Assembly (NCBI RefSeq): GCF_025766255.1
Contig: NW_026516862.1
Location: 1 to 55,779 of the forward strand
DNA: 55,779 nucleotides
Direction: 5' to 3'
Source of the DNA: Zychaea mexicana
Lineage: Eukaryota > Mucoromycota > Mucoromycetes > Mucorales > Lichtheimiaceae
Translations under genes and position numbers: made by a program
Notes under the pieces: generated by a model
What the model saw: only the letters and a program-made list of their open reading frames with translations
Told to the model about the DNA's origin: nothing
Database searches by the model: none
Shown: positions 11,999 to 23,461 of the stretch, piece by piece
Layout: every line of letters begins with the position of its first letter
Position numbering within the stretch: position 1 is the first letter of the stretch

Positions 11999-14209
11999 AT
12001 GGATAGTAATCGTCGAGGATTCGGAAGACTGAAAGATGATTTTCAGGGAGAAAGCATTGGCATGCGCACTACTAGTACCGTTGGCGATCCAGGCGACACT
12101 CCACCTTACTGGCAGCAGATCCAGTTCTCGTCAACATCAGATCAACAGCAACAAGAAGTAGTGACAAAAGGGATGGAGCGACAAATATCCTCAGAGTCGT
12201 CTTGTTACGACAAATCAGCGCTTAATCAATCTTCACCAAGAAAGAAAGATACCGCAAAACCGGAAGGAATTCGTGATTTGGTTTCTGTGATAGCGATGCC
12301 TGTGATCAATGTGGCAGGAACGTCTGTGCTTATTGCAATGCTATTATACATCTATCAGCACGCAAATGGCCAAAGCACAGATCTAACTATGGCTGGTATG
12401 AAAGTGCCTACCATAATTTCACTGATGATGACGATTGTCAAAATGTTTGTCGCAGGCGGCATTGCATAGTAAGGATTCTATGCAAAGTTAAAGTAGTAGA
12501 TAATGAATGGTGATTTACTGAATTATATGGTTATTAGCGCGATTTCAGAGTATAAGTGGATTCGGCTACAAAACGATGGTGGACAACTTGCTTTACTGGA
12601 TATCTACGATGCATGCACTCGGGGGTAAGATATAGTATTTTTTGCTGGTTAATCATATACTTTAGTAGTAGGTACTAATGCTTCCATGTATCAATTAGGG
12701 TTGGTGGTATGCTTATACTAGAATAGGTGAAAGTACAACCTGCCATTTATTCTATTTCAACATTAACATCCCATTTTCTTTAATCTCATCAACCAAGGCA
12801 TTGTCCGTATTCTCACTTCAATCCGAGCCGATCATGTGCTTTTGCCAGCTATCATTTTCCAGTTTGGCTTGATGGCTATGGGTCCTGCATCGCAGCAGAT
12901 TCTTACGACGGCCAATAATGTGCAGTGTGATAAGGAGCATACGGGCGTCTATTACACCAATGTCAGTGCATCCGACATGACGACCATGAAAACCACGAGT
13001 GGTGCTGCAAGTGTCAAGGGATTAGAACAAGATTATCTTGTCCGGTATGCATTTGGACAAGCCGCACTTGGCTTTCAAGTGCAACCCTACTATGACTGTC
13101 CCTTAAATTCAATCAACTGTACATACACACCGATCCTGGGATATCATACAGCGGTAACGTGCAAGAACGGCTCACTAAATACCCAAATCGTTGACTTGAA
13201 TCGCAACAATATCACTACCTTGAGCCAATACTACGGATACGATAAAGCAGATCGACGCTTCCCACCTATGCCAAACGTTCCCGGAATATTCTACGACGGA
13301 TCTATGTTTGGCCGAACATATTTTGATCTGAACAACTACACAAAGCCGCTTGACGTATCAGCAGACAACAATGCCACGTATGATGCCCAAATTCGCAAGT
13401 TTTTCGGTGACCAAAAGTTCGTTGTCGTCACTACGGATGATGGCACATTACGAAGTTATCTTGACTCAAAAAAGATGCCACAAGTCCTCGAATGCACATT
13501 ACAGTCATATCTGAACACGTCGACCTTGATTGTAGAAGCATTGTCGAAACGACAACAGCTATTATCCCAAGTGCCCATAACGTTCGACTTTGACGCTTTG
13601 AGCAACAACACGTATTGGTCAGACTATTATGTTGGAGCAAATTTCACACAGATGAACGCATATGCCATGCAACTTTCTATTTTAAAAAATTTGATCGCAG
13701 ACGGCATGGATGAGTTTCAAGAAATCGTCGAAAATTGGCTTTACTATGGAATACCTCACGGGAATACACCAGCAGAGTTTTTTGCAAACGCATTGCACAA
13801 TGTCGATCTTTCCGCCGTCTATGGGCTGCCCATCAATCCAATATTCGGCACCAAGGGTACTCAGTGCTACAATACGGGATCCTTTTATCAGCTGAATCCT
13901 GCGGCATTTTATGGACTCTCCTTATCACTGCTATTGCCACTCGGATGGTGGACCGTCTTATGGGTAATCAGCTTACATCAAACAAATGGCATTTCCAGAG
14001 GCAATTCACAGGTGGCTCTTCTGGTGACTGGCCTGACACCGGCTGTTCGTGAAAAGCTCAGGGGTATTTCGCATGCTGGCCAGAAAGAGCTTTTCGAAAG
14101 GGCGCAAAAGGTCGATGTGGTGTTTGGCGAAACAAGATCAACTGGTCATATCGCTTTCGGTACACCTGGTGAAATTAATCCCCTTCGCACTAGACGCTAC
14201 TCATTTTGA
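11999..14209 (+). CDS. Polytopic membrane glycoprotein of unknown function (651 aa)
   Basis: Exons 11999-12468, 12551-12624 and 12798-14209 give 651 residues in one frame. I do not recognise the family. A hydrophilic N-terminus of about 95 residues (Gln/Ser-rich) precedes three close hydrophobic segments: VSVIAMPVINVAGTSVLIAM, ISLMMTIVKMFVAGGIA and a segment around LLPAIIFQFGLMAMG. A large region of about 340 residues follows, with at least eight N-glycosylation sequons (NVS, NCT, NIT, NYT, NAT, NTS, NNT, NFT) and scattered cysteines, so it is probably extracellular or luminal. A final TM (FYGLSLSLLLPLGWWTVLWV) leads into a basic cytosolic tail of about 85 residues. The first exon 2 reading I tried put a polar frame there; the acceptor at 12550 restores a helix-forming frame. 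It lies head-to-tail with the GH15 gene. Function is unknown. Confidence 0.8.
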
Positions 14210-14681
14210 TACTGTGTACATGCACAATTCTACTATAACTAAACTGCTAATATCAGTGTTTACCAATGTAGAGTTTAATATCATAAGTTTTCCTTATCTT
14301 TATTGTTTATTGTTTTTTCACTTGAATAAATTTGCCCGTTTTAAGCTCTGAACCACCTTTAGTGATATTATTTGGATAGCGATCGCCTACTACCTCGGCT
14401 CCAATACAGCTACATGAACTCTTTGCCACGTTTACACGTTTAACCTACAACAAGCCCGCACATGCGCGGCTCGCCATTTCTCTTAACTACTTCAGTTTTG
14501 AGAGCTTGCCACTTTACGTGAATATGTCGGCAAACGAAATGGATCGTTATGCACTGTCCCATTGCTTGGGTTTCATTGCTACAGAAGTACCCCAGTTCTT
14601 TCCGTGATGTACAGCAGTAAACCCCTCAACTTTGCTCATTGATTCTTCAATTACTCTTTCTTTTAACGCAAGTTCTCAAAC
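14210..14681. other. Intergenic spacer before GH15 gene
   Basis: This is the 3' flank of the membrane protein gene and the promoter of the GH15 gene. The last 60 bases before the ATG are pyrimidine-rich (CTCTTTCTTTT), a usual fungal promoter feature. No other gene is seen. Confidence 0.5.
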
Positions 14682-17492
14682 ATGAATGTCGACGATCACA
14701 ATGACAAATCTTTTGGGCTCCAACTTGATTCTGAAATCGAAGCACGACTAGAGCCGCCAGCAGACTTGCCGGAAGGGCTCCGATATGTCGCCGACACAAG
14801 ACGACAATCCATTAACCCGGCGCAACCCTCCAACCGACGGCCATCGAATACAAGCCGACGACTGTCCAATTCGGATACGGAAAACACGCGCTGCAACGTA
14901 CGAACGCGTGGCTATCTTCCTATCGAGAACTATGGCATTATCGGGAACATGCGTACTATTGCCATGTGTGGCACTGACGGATCGATCGATTTCTGCTGTT
15001 ATCCTAAATTTGATAGTCCTTCTATCTTTTGTCGAATGCTTGACAAGGACAAAGGCGGGCATTTTTCTATTTCTCCACGACAGCATACGAGCAACAAGCA
15101 GCAATATCTTCCCAATGGCAATATACTGACGACACGCTTCTTGTCCGACGAAGGCGTGGGCCAGATCACCGATTACATGCATTTGCCTGAACAGTCGCAA
15201 CGGCATGGAACGAAGCCATTATTGCCTTGGATTATTCGTGTGGTGGAGGTCATCCGTGGTACAGTGTCATTTGATATGGAGTGTTATCCCGCGTTCAACT
15301 ATGCACGTGACGAACATACAGTGGAATTGGTATCGTGCGGACAGACGAACGGCAATGACGAAGCGAATGCGCCTAAACTTTATCCTGAAGACGACATTTC
15401 TTATTATGTCGGCAGCGGTCGCGCAATATTCAAATCGAGTACAATGAACGTGGATTTGCGTTATTTAGTCAAGTGCGGAGATTTTGCTTGCCCAGCTGTG
15501 AATTTAAAAGTGGATGAGAAGGCAGTAAACATCGGTTTACAAGGCCCGGGCGTTACGGCTGAATTCGAGCTCCAGGAAACGCAGCAAGTTACTTTTATCT
15601 TTCGCGAGATCCCACAGATCAAAGTACCCGAAAATGAAAACCATATGCAGGCCAAAGAGCGTAAGGCCAAAGATCCTCCACTCACAGCAAGTTTGGTTGA
15701 TGCATTGTTAAGGCAAACTGCGAGGTATTGGCAAACATGGGTCAACCAAAGCACTTACAGAGGCCGGTGGCGAGAAAGCGTTATGCGCAGCGCACTCACT
15801 CTAAAACTTCTTACATATGAGCCGGTAGGTTTGACAAAAAGAGACACCGCATTTGGAATATCAATGTATGCATACGGCTAATAAAAGAGTTTGTTTCCAA
15901 CAGACGGGCGCTGTTGTCGCTGCTCCTACGTTTAGTCTTCCTGAAGCGATAGGTGGTTCAAGGAACTGGGATTACCGATTTGTATGGATAAGAGACAGCT
16001 CGTTTACGATATACGCTTTTCTTCGATTGGGGTTGACAGAAGAGGCACAGCGCTATATGCAGTATATATCCGATCGATGCAATGACTTGGTAATATGTGA
16101 TGAGAAGTTACTGGCTAGGATGGTGATATGTACAATCTAACATTTCCCCATCGGATTATCGTTATAGAATCCTGACGGCTCTTTGAACATCATGTACAGG
16201 TAAGCTATTATGTCAGTGCTATTTGAAAAAAGGGTCTATTTAATATGGTCGCGCGTCAATTCTAGCATCGATGGCGTGAAAGAGTTGGACGAATTTGAAT
16301 TGGATCATCTGGATGGATATCACGGTTCTCGTCCCGTCCGTGTTGGAAATGGCGCCTACGATCATCTTCAACTTGACATCTATGGCGAATTACTGGACGG
16401 CGTATACCTTTACAACAAGTATGGACAACCTGTCTCGTACGACATGTGGCGCTCCATCCGAAAACTGGTAAATTACGTGTGCGACCATTACAACCAGCCT
16501 GACATGTCGATTTGGTTAGTCTTTTTTAACCTTTTTACAGCCACTCTCCGTGAAGTAACAATACTAAGAATCATCCATAACTGCATCGCGTACTATTAGG
16601 GAAGTACGTGGGCAAAAACAGAATTTTACCTACTCTCGTGTTATGTGCTGGGTTGCCATCGATAGAGGTAGTCATGCAATAATATCATAGAAAGTAAACC
16701 TGTGATCAGTAAGAAGATACTAAAGCTCAAGCCATGTCGTAGGCTTACGTCTATCGGAAAAGCGCATGTTTCCATGTCGAGAACGAGACCGTTGGCTCAA
16801 TGTACGGGATGAAATATATGAGGAGATCATGGAAAAGTGCTGGAACCCACAATTGCAAGTCTTCACCCAAGGCATTGAGTCACCCGAAGCGTTGGATTCA
16901 AGCGTGCTGATTATGCCTTTAGTATTTTTTGTGGCACCTAATGATCCGCGAATGCTGTCGACAATAAGAAAGATATTGTTGCCTCCTGAAAAAGGTGAAA
17001 TAAGAGCCATTACTATTGTTCTACATTCCATTTAACAGCTCTAAAACGCCGTTCTTCCGAATAATTTAGGTGGATTGGTTGCCAATAATTTGGTGTTCCG
17101 TTACAATTACTTGACCACCGACGATGGTGTTGGCGGTCTGGAGGGTGCATTCTCTATGTGCACATTCTGGTTGGTAGAGGCGTTGACGCGAGCAGGAATG
17201 TATGATAGGAAGCTTTTGAACCGGGCGGTGGTCATGTTTGAGGAAATGGTGTCGTACGGAAACCATCTTGGACTATTCTCTGAGGAAATCGCCCGCTCAG
17301 GAGAAATGCTTGGTAATACACCCCAAGCCTTTTCACATTTGTCGTTTATCAGTGGTAAGTTTCGCTATAAACCTATGCAGTAATAAAGCTTTAATATATT
17401 CGTGTGTTGTTGCTAAGCTCTGTGCTCTTTTCTTCCCCAAACTCTATATAGCTGCATTCAATCTGGACCGAGTACTTTCGAAAAAGAATTGA
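14682..17492 (+). CDS. GH15-family glycoside hydrolase, trehalase/glucoamylase-like, cytosolic
   Basis: Eight exons (14682-15824, 15904-16089, 16168-16199, 16266-16514, 16600-16667, 16743-16994, 17070-17354, 17452-17492) give 751 residues in frame. After a disordered Arg/Ser-rich N-terminus, the trehalase-like N-terminal beta domain begins at [13 protein letters not shown] and includes [20 protein letters not shown]. The (alpha/alpha)6 barrel follows, with [45 protein letters not shown] and the late [10 protein letters not shown] segment, the positions where GH15 enzymes carry their catalytic acid/base region. There is no signal peptide, so the enzyme is probably intracellular and not a starch-secreting glucoamylase. 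Related bacterial and archaeal enzymes hydrolyse trehalose; substrate here is inferred and could be another alpha-glucoside. Exon 3 is only 32 nt. Confidence 0.9.
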
Positions 17493-18285
17493 GCATGTTT
17501 TTCCGTGTCTCACACGTTTGTACATAGACGTGCTGCATTAAAAGAATAATTCGAACCATGTCATATTTTTACATGGACCGTGGGGACAGTAAAGTCTGCT
17601 GCTTAAAAACTATGCATTACTGAAAACTGTTATCGCGTAAGCATAACATTTCATGAATGCAGGTCCTAATAATGATCGACGCTTAAGGGGACTGGACCTG
17701 CCGGCTCTTTTCTTTGTTATCTCTGAAATATATTTCTTCTTATCTATCCTCCATGAAGTACAGAAAATGAACCCAGATTATAGAAAGTTTGGATAGACCG
17801 TGCACATGCTAATGCCATGGGCTACGTTACTTTATATACTCAACTACTACCATGATACATATTGGAGCTAAAGCCCTATGTATAGTTTGATTTTTCATTC
17901 ACCTTGAAGCTTTGTCGACTATCTGGCGGCCCTTTTACACACAGAACCCCTTTATTCTATGTTCTTCATCATCAATATGGCTCCCCTTAATTTATTTCCC
18001 CAGCATTATCAGCATTACTCTTAATGGTCCTCAATCCCTTTTGCGCTCTCACACGCCTCCTTTCTGTCGCAGACGGTCAATTCGTCTATCTCGCTTCGTT
18101 AAAAAAGTGATATACGGCTGGTTTCTTTCTTTTACTTCTTTCACGAACCATCTCTTTTAACTTCTCATTACCAAACTTGGTACCCTTCCCATTCATTTAT
18201 ATCTCTTTCTCAAAACCGATACGAACACATCGACAACCCTTTTTCACTCTTATACCCCCATTTCGATCCTTTAAAAAGAGCAACG
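17493..18285. other. Intergenic spacer before the 239-aa membrane protein
   Basis: This is 3' flank of the GH15 gene followed by a strongly pyrimidine-rich promoter region (about 17990-18270) typical of fungal 5' flanks. Open frames in it follow the CT bias and show no motif. Confidence 0.5.
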
Positions 18286-19329
18286 ATGAAATCAATTCGC
18301 CTTCCTTTGATGAACAAAAAGTTCGACGACCAATATACGTTCGAACTACATGGCTATGTGGGTTTCCCCGTCATCGTATTACCTCTCTAACATGCTGCTA
18401 AGAATGAGAGACTGACAATGGCAGCAACATCGCAAAATTATGATAGCTTACCCTGCAAGACTTTCAGTCTACGATTACTACGATCAACAACTCGGTAGCC
18501 CACCAACCACCTCCTGGCAACAAAATTGTTTGGCTCGGCATCCTATGGACAGTATGGATACTGATTGCTTTGGCTACCTATACAGTTTGGATCAGCCTCG
18601 ACTTCGTTTATGTCCTATTCGCTATTCCTATTCTTATGCTCATAGCAACAGCTGTATTTCTTTGGCGACACCGACATATCCGCTACAAGGTACACTTGTG
18701 GTAGTAGCAAGATGATGGATAAAGAGTATTATTCATGCTATAAATAGAAGCTAAAAATATACACACCTCACATGCTGCCCTTATTCAACGTTTTCAACAT
18801 CATACACGTTCTCTTGCTTCATTTTATGCAAAGTTTGAACAATCTGTTTTAGATACTTGCAGTACGATCAACGCAACAGAAAACATTCGCGGCATCAATT
18901 ATCGATTCAGCAAAAACGGTGCCGATATCACATCAAACAATTACGAATCTAATAACAGCGTCTTGGCATTTTGCTCGAAACCACTTTATGCAAGTACCTT
19001 AATTTGGTGTTATCATAAAGATACAACGAATTTTTGAGAAATTAGACCGAGCCCAACAAGCCAGCTGCTCATGTTTTTAACTATTATTATATTTCTAGGC
19101 CATTGTGATTGAGTTTGACGACCGCTACAACGCATTTGTAGGACAAAAATATTCCGTACGGTACCATGCTGAGGACTTTGTTAGTATTCCTCTTTACGCT
19201 GGTGTCGACGAACCTGAAAGTGCCCTATTTTCGGAAAAGAATCTTCTTCAGAAGGGGACTGCCTCGGACTTACCTTCCGGCATTTTGTATAGCAATGAAA
19301 AAGATCCTAATGTCATTCGTTATACATAG
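18286..19329 (+). CDS. Two-TM membrane protein of unknown function (239 aa)
   Basis: The best model uses exons 18286-18375, 18447-18689, 18834-18989 and 19099-19329 (720 nt, 239 residues). I do not recognise the family. Residues about 50-112 form two TM helices, WLGILWTVWILIALATYTVW and VYVLFAIPILMLIATAVFLW, followed by a basic HRHIRYK stop. The C-terminal half is soluble with ENIRGINYRF and KPLYAIVIEFDDRYNAF, which look conserved in character, and ends near SNEKDPNVIRYT. The third intron only keeps frame if it uses a GC donor (GCAAGT at 18990); the GT two bases downstream breaks the frame. The second intron uses an AAAG acceptor and is the least certain join. Confidence 0.65.
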
Positions 19330-19813
19330 GATCAGAGTAACAAATTAACAATAGTTATCCATCATATATCGTCATATACAATTCTCCCTTTGTTATATGA
19401 TAAGATTAGCTTTTAAGAAACGTGACATCTCCTTGGCGGCTCTTTATAATTATTGGCTTTGCTCTGGATTTCCCCTCTTCTTGTAAGAGTACAACAATAT
19501 TAAAGTTTTCATTTTAAACGATCTATTTAATTTATTGTTCGTTCATCGATACCCATTCAATGATGATAGACCTAAACAGTTAATCCCTAGTAACGTAAGA
19601 GTAGATTCTGTCTACCATTGATTTTGCATAAATTATGTTGCTTAAGCTCTATGTGACAAACAGCTATATTGACCTGATATATACAAAAAATCATCTGCAG
19701 CTGCTGTTTACAATCGCAACAAGTTGGTTACTACAGAAGAAGCCATAATTCATACCAGTATTAATCACAGACAGACAGAAAAGACAAATTATATACGTGT
19801 ATTTTTTCGCTGC

Positions 19814-20083
19814 CTATAATGACGCTACTACCCTTGTGGTCGCTATTGAAAACCATTGTTCCCAATGCTCAGTGGAACACAGTGCAGATGGGGGCTGCCG
19901 TGGTTTGGGAACTATTGAGTACTGGCTTCCTAAAAGATAGGAGAGCTCTGCGGTAGGCAGTAGCCGCCAATCAATTAACTCGGCAGAAGTGCTGCCATCA
20001 AACCGCCCTTCAATATGTGCTTTGTTGTTAATGTTGCTTTCTCCTTGACAACGAAGCGACAAGCAGCAAGGTGGACAGAGCAA
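19814..20083 (-). pseudogene. Possible fragment of a non-LTR retrotransposon C-terminal domain
   Basis: The open minus-strand frame carries SAELIDWRLLPTAELSYLLG and then PKPRQPPSALCSTEHWEQWF. The spacing of a Pro-rich linker followed by HW..F resembles the post-RT region of LINE-like elements common in Mucorales, but this is pattern memory only. It has no ATG, no upstream RT motif and no downstream continuation. A chance open frame is a real alternative. Confidence 0.25.
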
Positions 20084-20927
20084 CAGTTATTTTTCTCGCC
20101 ATGAGCGGTTCGTGGTATCTTATTCGTATGGCGAGTCCAAACAACTGGTAATGGCTCGGCTCATCTCAAATTTTCTTGTGCGCCAGTAGATTTCATTGAA
20201 ACGATCAGATCCGACTTATATTTTCTCGTTTACAGTACCCATCACTCTTTTGTTCCTTCGAGAGTTACTGTGACAAATGAACGACAAAGGAGAAATTACC
20301 AGTGAATCAGCATCCACATTCATCCAGTGCTGGAATTAAAGATGCCATCGTCGTATATTCAATGACATTTTTTTAAAAAAGAACTATATAGTAGCCCGTA
20401 CGCAGCTAAGGGTGTTCTCACTGTTAGATCAAAAATGACATTGACGCTACATGATCTACAGCTTACCTTTTTTTTACAAAGTTAGTGTAAAAAACTAAAA
20501 ATGATGGTGAAACTTAGCATTGTCTTTTGTAATGATTTCAGTGGATATTTCGCTCATCAGTTTACGTAAAGACCTAGCTGTGACATTTCTTATCAACTGA
20601 GTGTGTGGGAGAGAGGGCAAAAAGGAGGACATCATCTTCTGTGCAGTCGATCCCCGGTTTTTACAGCCGAGCTTTTTCGAGATTTTAAAAAGTTGAGAAT
20701 TTGCAGGTTATAGGATAAACAATCCTGCTTAGATTTAACGCTGAACAAGTTATCCTATCAACACTACGTTGTTGTTTTTATGTCAGAGACGATGTACGAT
20801 ACGTTTTGTGGAAATATATTTATAGTTCTTAGTGTGTCCCCATTCTACTGGCCATCCAACTACCAGTTAGTAACTTTTCGCCAGCCAGCTAGAAAAGCTG
20901 CATAAAGCTCAGATCGGATGTATCAAA

Positions 20928-21393
20928 ATGACACTTAGCCGCAGCAAATCGACCAAGTTCCCAACCATGATACCTACGTATATGCCGATCTGCCCTCAAT
21001 GCAGATACGTGCCCGCGCATTGCAACTCAAGTTCGTCACGCGACTGCTGTCGCAACCGGTGCTCACTATGGCCCGTGCAGTGGAACTTACCATACTTGGA
21101 ACAATGGGAAACGAAGCAACTCCCTATGGCGACGATTGACAGCAACAAATCCCCTCCACCAGCAGGAGTATATAAAGCTACGGAACGGGCAGGACCCAGC
21201 AGATAACCCAGTCGCCAAGGCAATCGACAAGAAACGGGACGGCGAGCACTCCTCCCGCTGTGGACACGGTGCTATACCTAGCGACCTCCTCGAAGAATCG
21301 GCACCGGATGTTAAGTGGCGAATGCATTGGCTACCGTCATACCATTTGGTGTGTACTACAACATATTGGCAAGTGTGTTTGCATTTGCAATAA
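20928..21393 (+). pseudogene. Degenerate non-LTR retrotransposon fragment (probable)
   Basis: This GC-richer block is open in alternating frames, as expected of a frameshifted coding relic. One frame reads DTYVYADLPSMQIRARALQL then KFVTRLLSQPVLTM and stops near 21138; the next frame continues as YIKLRNGQDPADNPVAKAID and ends with KWRMHWLPSYHLV before a stop at 21391. The pieces LPSMQIRARALQ and WRMHWLP are like the C-terminal region after the reverse transcriptase of Mucorales LINE-like elements. No RT catalytic motif (FADD or YADD) is present, so this would be a 5'-truncated copy, the usual fate of LINE insertions. Identification is tentative. Confidence 0.4.
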
Positions 21394-22566
21394 ATTCTAT
21401 AAGGTCCAGTTCAGCTAATGGTTGGTCATAGTAAGTTTACTTTTTTTCGAACAGTTCAAGAATTGCCAAAATGATCAAGAAGTAAGCCACTCTTTTCGTG
21501 TTTGGTTTATGTATATCACTTCAGTACCCTTGCTGCTTCAATAAATCTTGTAATTTATTGCATATGCGTGCCATGCATTCATATATAACGAAAGCATTTG
21601 AAGCGCACATCCTGGTGGTCAAAGAATGAAGAAAAAACCTGGAACCTACTAGGTGAGTATTTTTTGACCTTCATGGAGATTATATTGCTGTATGATGTAA
21701 TCTTACTTTTCAACCACTGTATCTGATAGCAAGAACTTTCATCATTTTTGAAGTTGTACATACAATTTCACATTGTCAATGTTGACCGAAATTGATCTGA
21801 GTGTGTTGGTTAAAGAAATAAAACAATTTCGTGTTATCAGTTGTACAGTGTTCAAAATATGAACAACGGGCAACAGCAGTTAGCTTTACTATCATGATCG
21901 CTACAGTTGTCATAAATAATGAAGTTTGAACAAATTCGCATAAACATGACCCTATTTTCAGTGGAAAGGATCACAACACACCGCCTGTGTGAAGCCCATA
22001 ACTAAGAAATAGACGATCATTTGGATCGATCGCTTCCCCTCCGAAATTCACCTAATATGTTTGTCCTCCTCAAGAGGTGTGCCAAGAATATAATGATGCC
22101 GCAGGTCTTTTTATGATACCTTGCCGGGGCCGACGGGAGTGGCGCAAGCGTAGTCGAGATTTATACAGTAAACATAGCGATGGTAAGCCAAGGTTGTTGG
22201 CCTGGCCGCCTGCACCTGCTTCAACAAATATCAATGTTGGATCACGTACTAATAATTCTTTATTCGTTAAATATGGAACGTTCATAGTCAGCCCAAAATG
22301 ATGCAATTGTGCTATTAAGGAGTGAAAAGAGCACCTTTGAAGCATATTGTGCAGCAAATTTACAGCTTTAAAACGTATGACATACGATCTATGTGTTGGG
22401 ATGGCAAACGATCTACATGTGCGGTGGAATGAAAATGAGGCTGACAATTGGGTTTTTATCCCTTCAATATACCAACGTTCTTTTGCTTTTACTGCTCAAA
22501 GTTGATGTTTGAAAAGAAAGGATCACAACTTTTCAAGAATTTAAGCAGTGTGCCCTTGTTTTTTGC

Positions 22567-22698
22567 ATGTCGATGACTGATGAGATTCGTCGCGAACGTG
22601 TGCAGAAGTTGGAAACGTTCGACGTTTCTGGGTTGAGCTACCATACTGACGCTCACGAAGCGTTCATGCTGTCAAATACACGTATCGACACCCAATAA
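22567..22698 (+). other. Short open frame, 43 codons, unassigned
   Basis: An ATG opens a hydrophilic 43-residue frame (MSMTDEIRRERVQKLETFDV ...) ending at TAA. Composition looks protein-like rather than random, but there is no splice partner and no known motif. It may be an exon remnant. Confidence 0.2.
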
Positions 22699-23287
22699 TT
22701 TGACATGGTCAAAACAGTCACCTGCTCCTGGATATAGTTAGGAAACTAAAGGTACAGGCGATCTTGTGTGGTTCAGTTTAATAAATAGAGCCTGCTGCGG
22801 GGATTACTTCTATTGGCTGTTACAGGTTACAGAGAACGAGCGATTATTCTCGAACTGTTACATATCTTTTATCACTTCGCAAGGGGGCGAATCGCTGTCG
22901 TGAAGCATTAAGCACATATGAGAAAGAGAGAGCTAACTGAATGCAGCACAGGCCGATGTACGTGTCCCGAAGTCAGCCGTTGGAAGATGCAGGGCGCCGC
23001 AAAGAAGCTGCCCGAAGACAACAGAATGCATTGCTTATTTAGCCTTGCAGATCTCGAACGGAGAAAGGGAAAAAAAGCTCGGTGTATGTACAGTATACGT
23101 GAGCTGTGTGGCTGAACGAGAACGACACGTTGGAGATATAGCATACTAACCTGAAAAGTAACCCAGAAAAAGAAAAGGATTCCTGACATGAACCCGGTTG
23201 ATCTGTACTACTTTGGGGGCACAGAATAGCACATGTACGATTGCCCGGCGAAACACACAATCACACACATAATTTTAATATTTTAAT

Positions 23288-23461
23288 ATGGCGCTCTTTT
23301 TTTTATTACTTCTTTTTCTTCTCCCTCATTTTCTTTTCCTCTTCTTCAAGCACACGAAAACATTTTTTGCGCTTCTTCTTCTTCTTCTTACATTCGTTTG
23401 CACTCTTAACCTCTATGATATCTCGCGAGGATATGCCCTCGGCCTCTGCAAAACACAATCG
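23288..23461 (+). promoter_or_regulatory. TTC/CTT-rich tract with in-frame upstream ATG before RapGAP
   Basis: The region directly upstream of the chosen RapGAP start is a strong pyrimidine tract, as in many fungal promoters and 5' UTRs. It is nevertheless open in the RapGAP frame from an ATG at 23288 and would encode about 40 mostly Phe/Leu residues. I take it as 5' UTR; a membrane-anchored long isoform is the alternative. Confidence 0.45.

Larger units (their letters stand above)
19330..23461. other. 4.1 kb intergenic region with probable retroelement debris
   Basis: This is the gap between the two-TM protein and the RapGAP gene. Apart from the listed remnants (19814-20083 minus and 20928-21393 plus) and one 43-codon open frame (22567-22698), I see no gene. 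A 125-codon open frame at 22070-22447 (minus) has no motif I can name. The last 170 bases before the RapGAP start are a TTC/CTT-rich tract. Confidence 0.5.

Noticed and set aside
22070..22447. 125-codon minus-strand open frame
   Set aside because: Considered as a transposon fragment, but no motif on either strand supports it.
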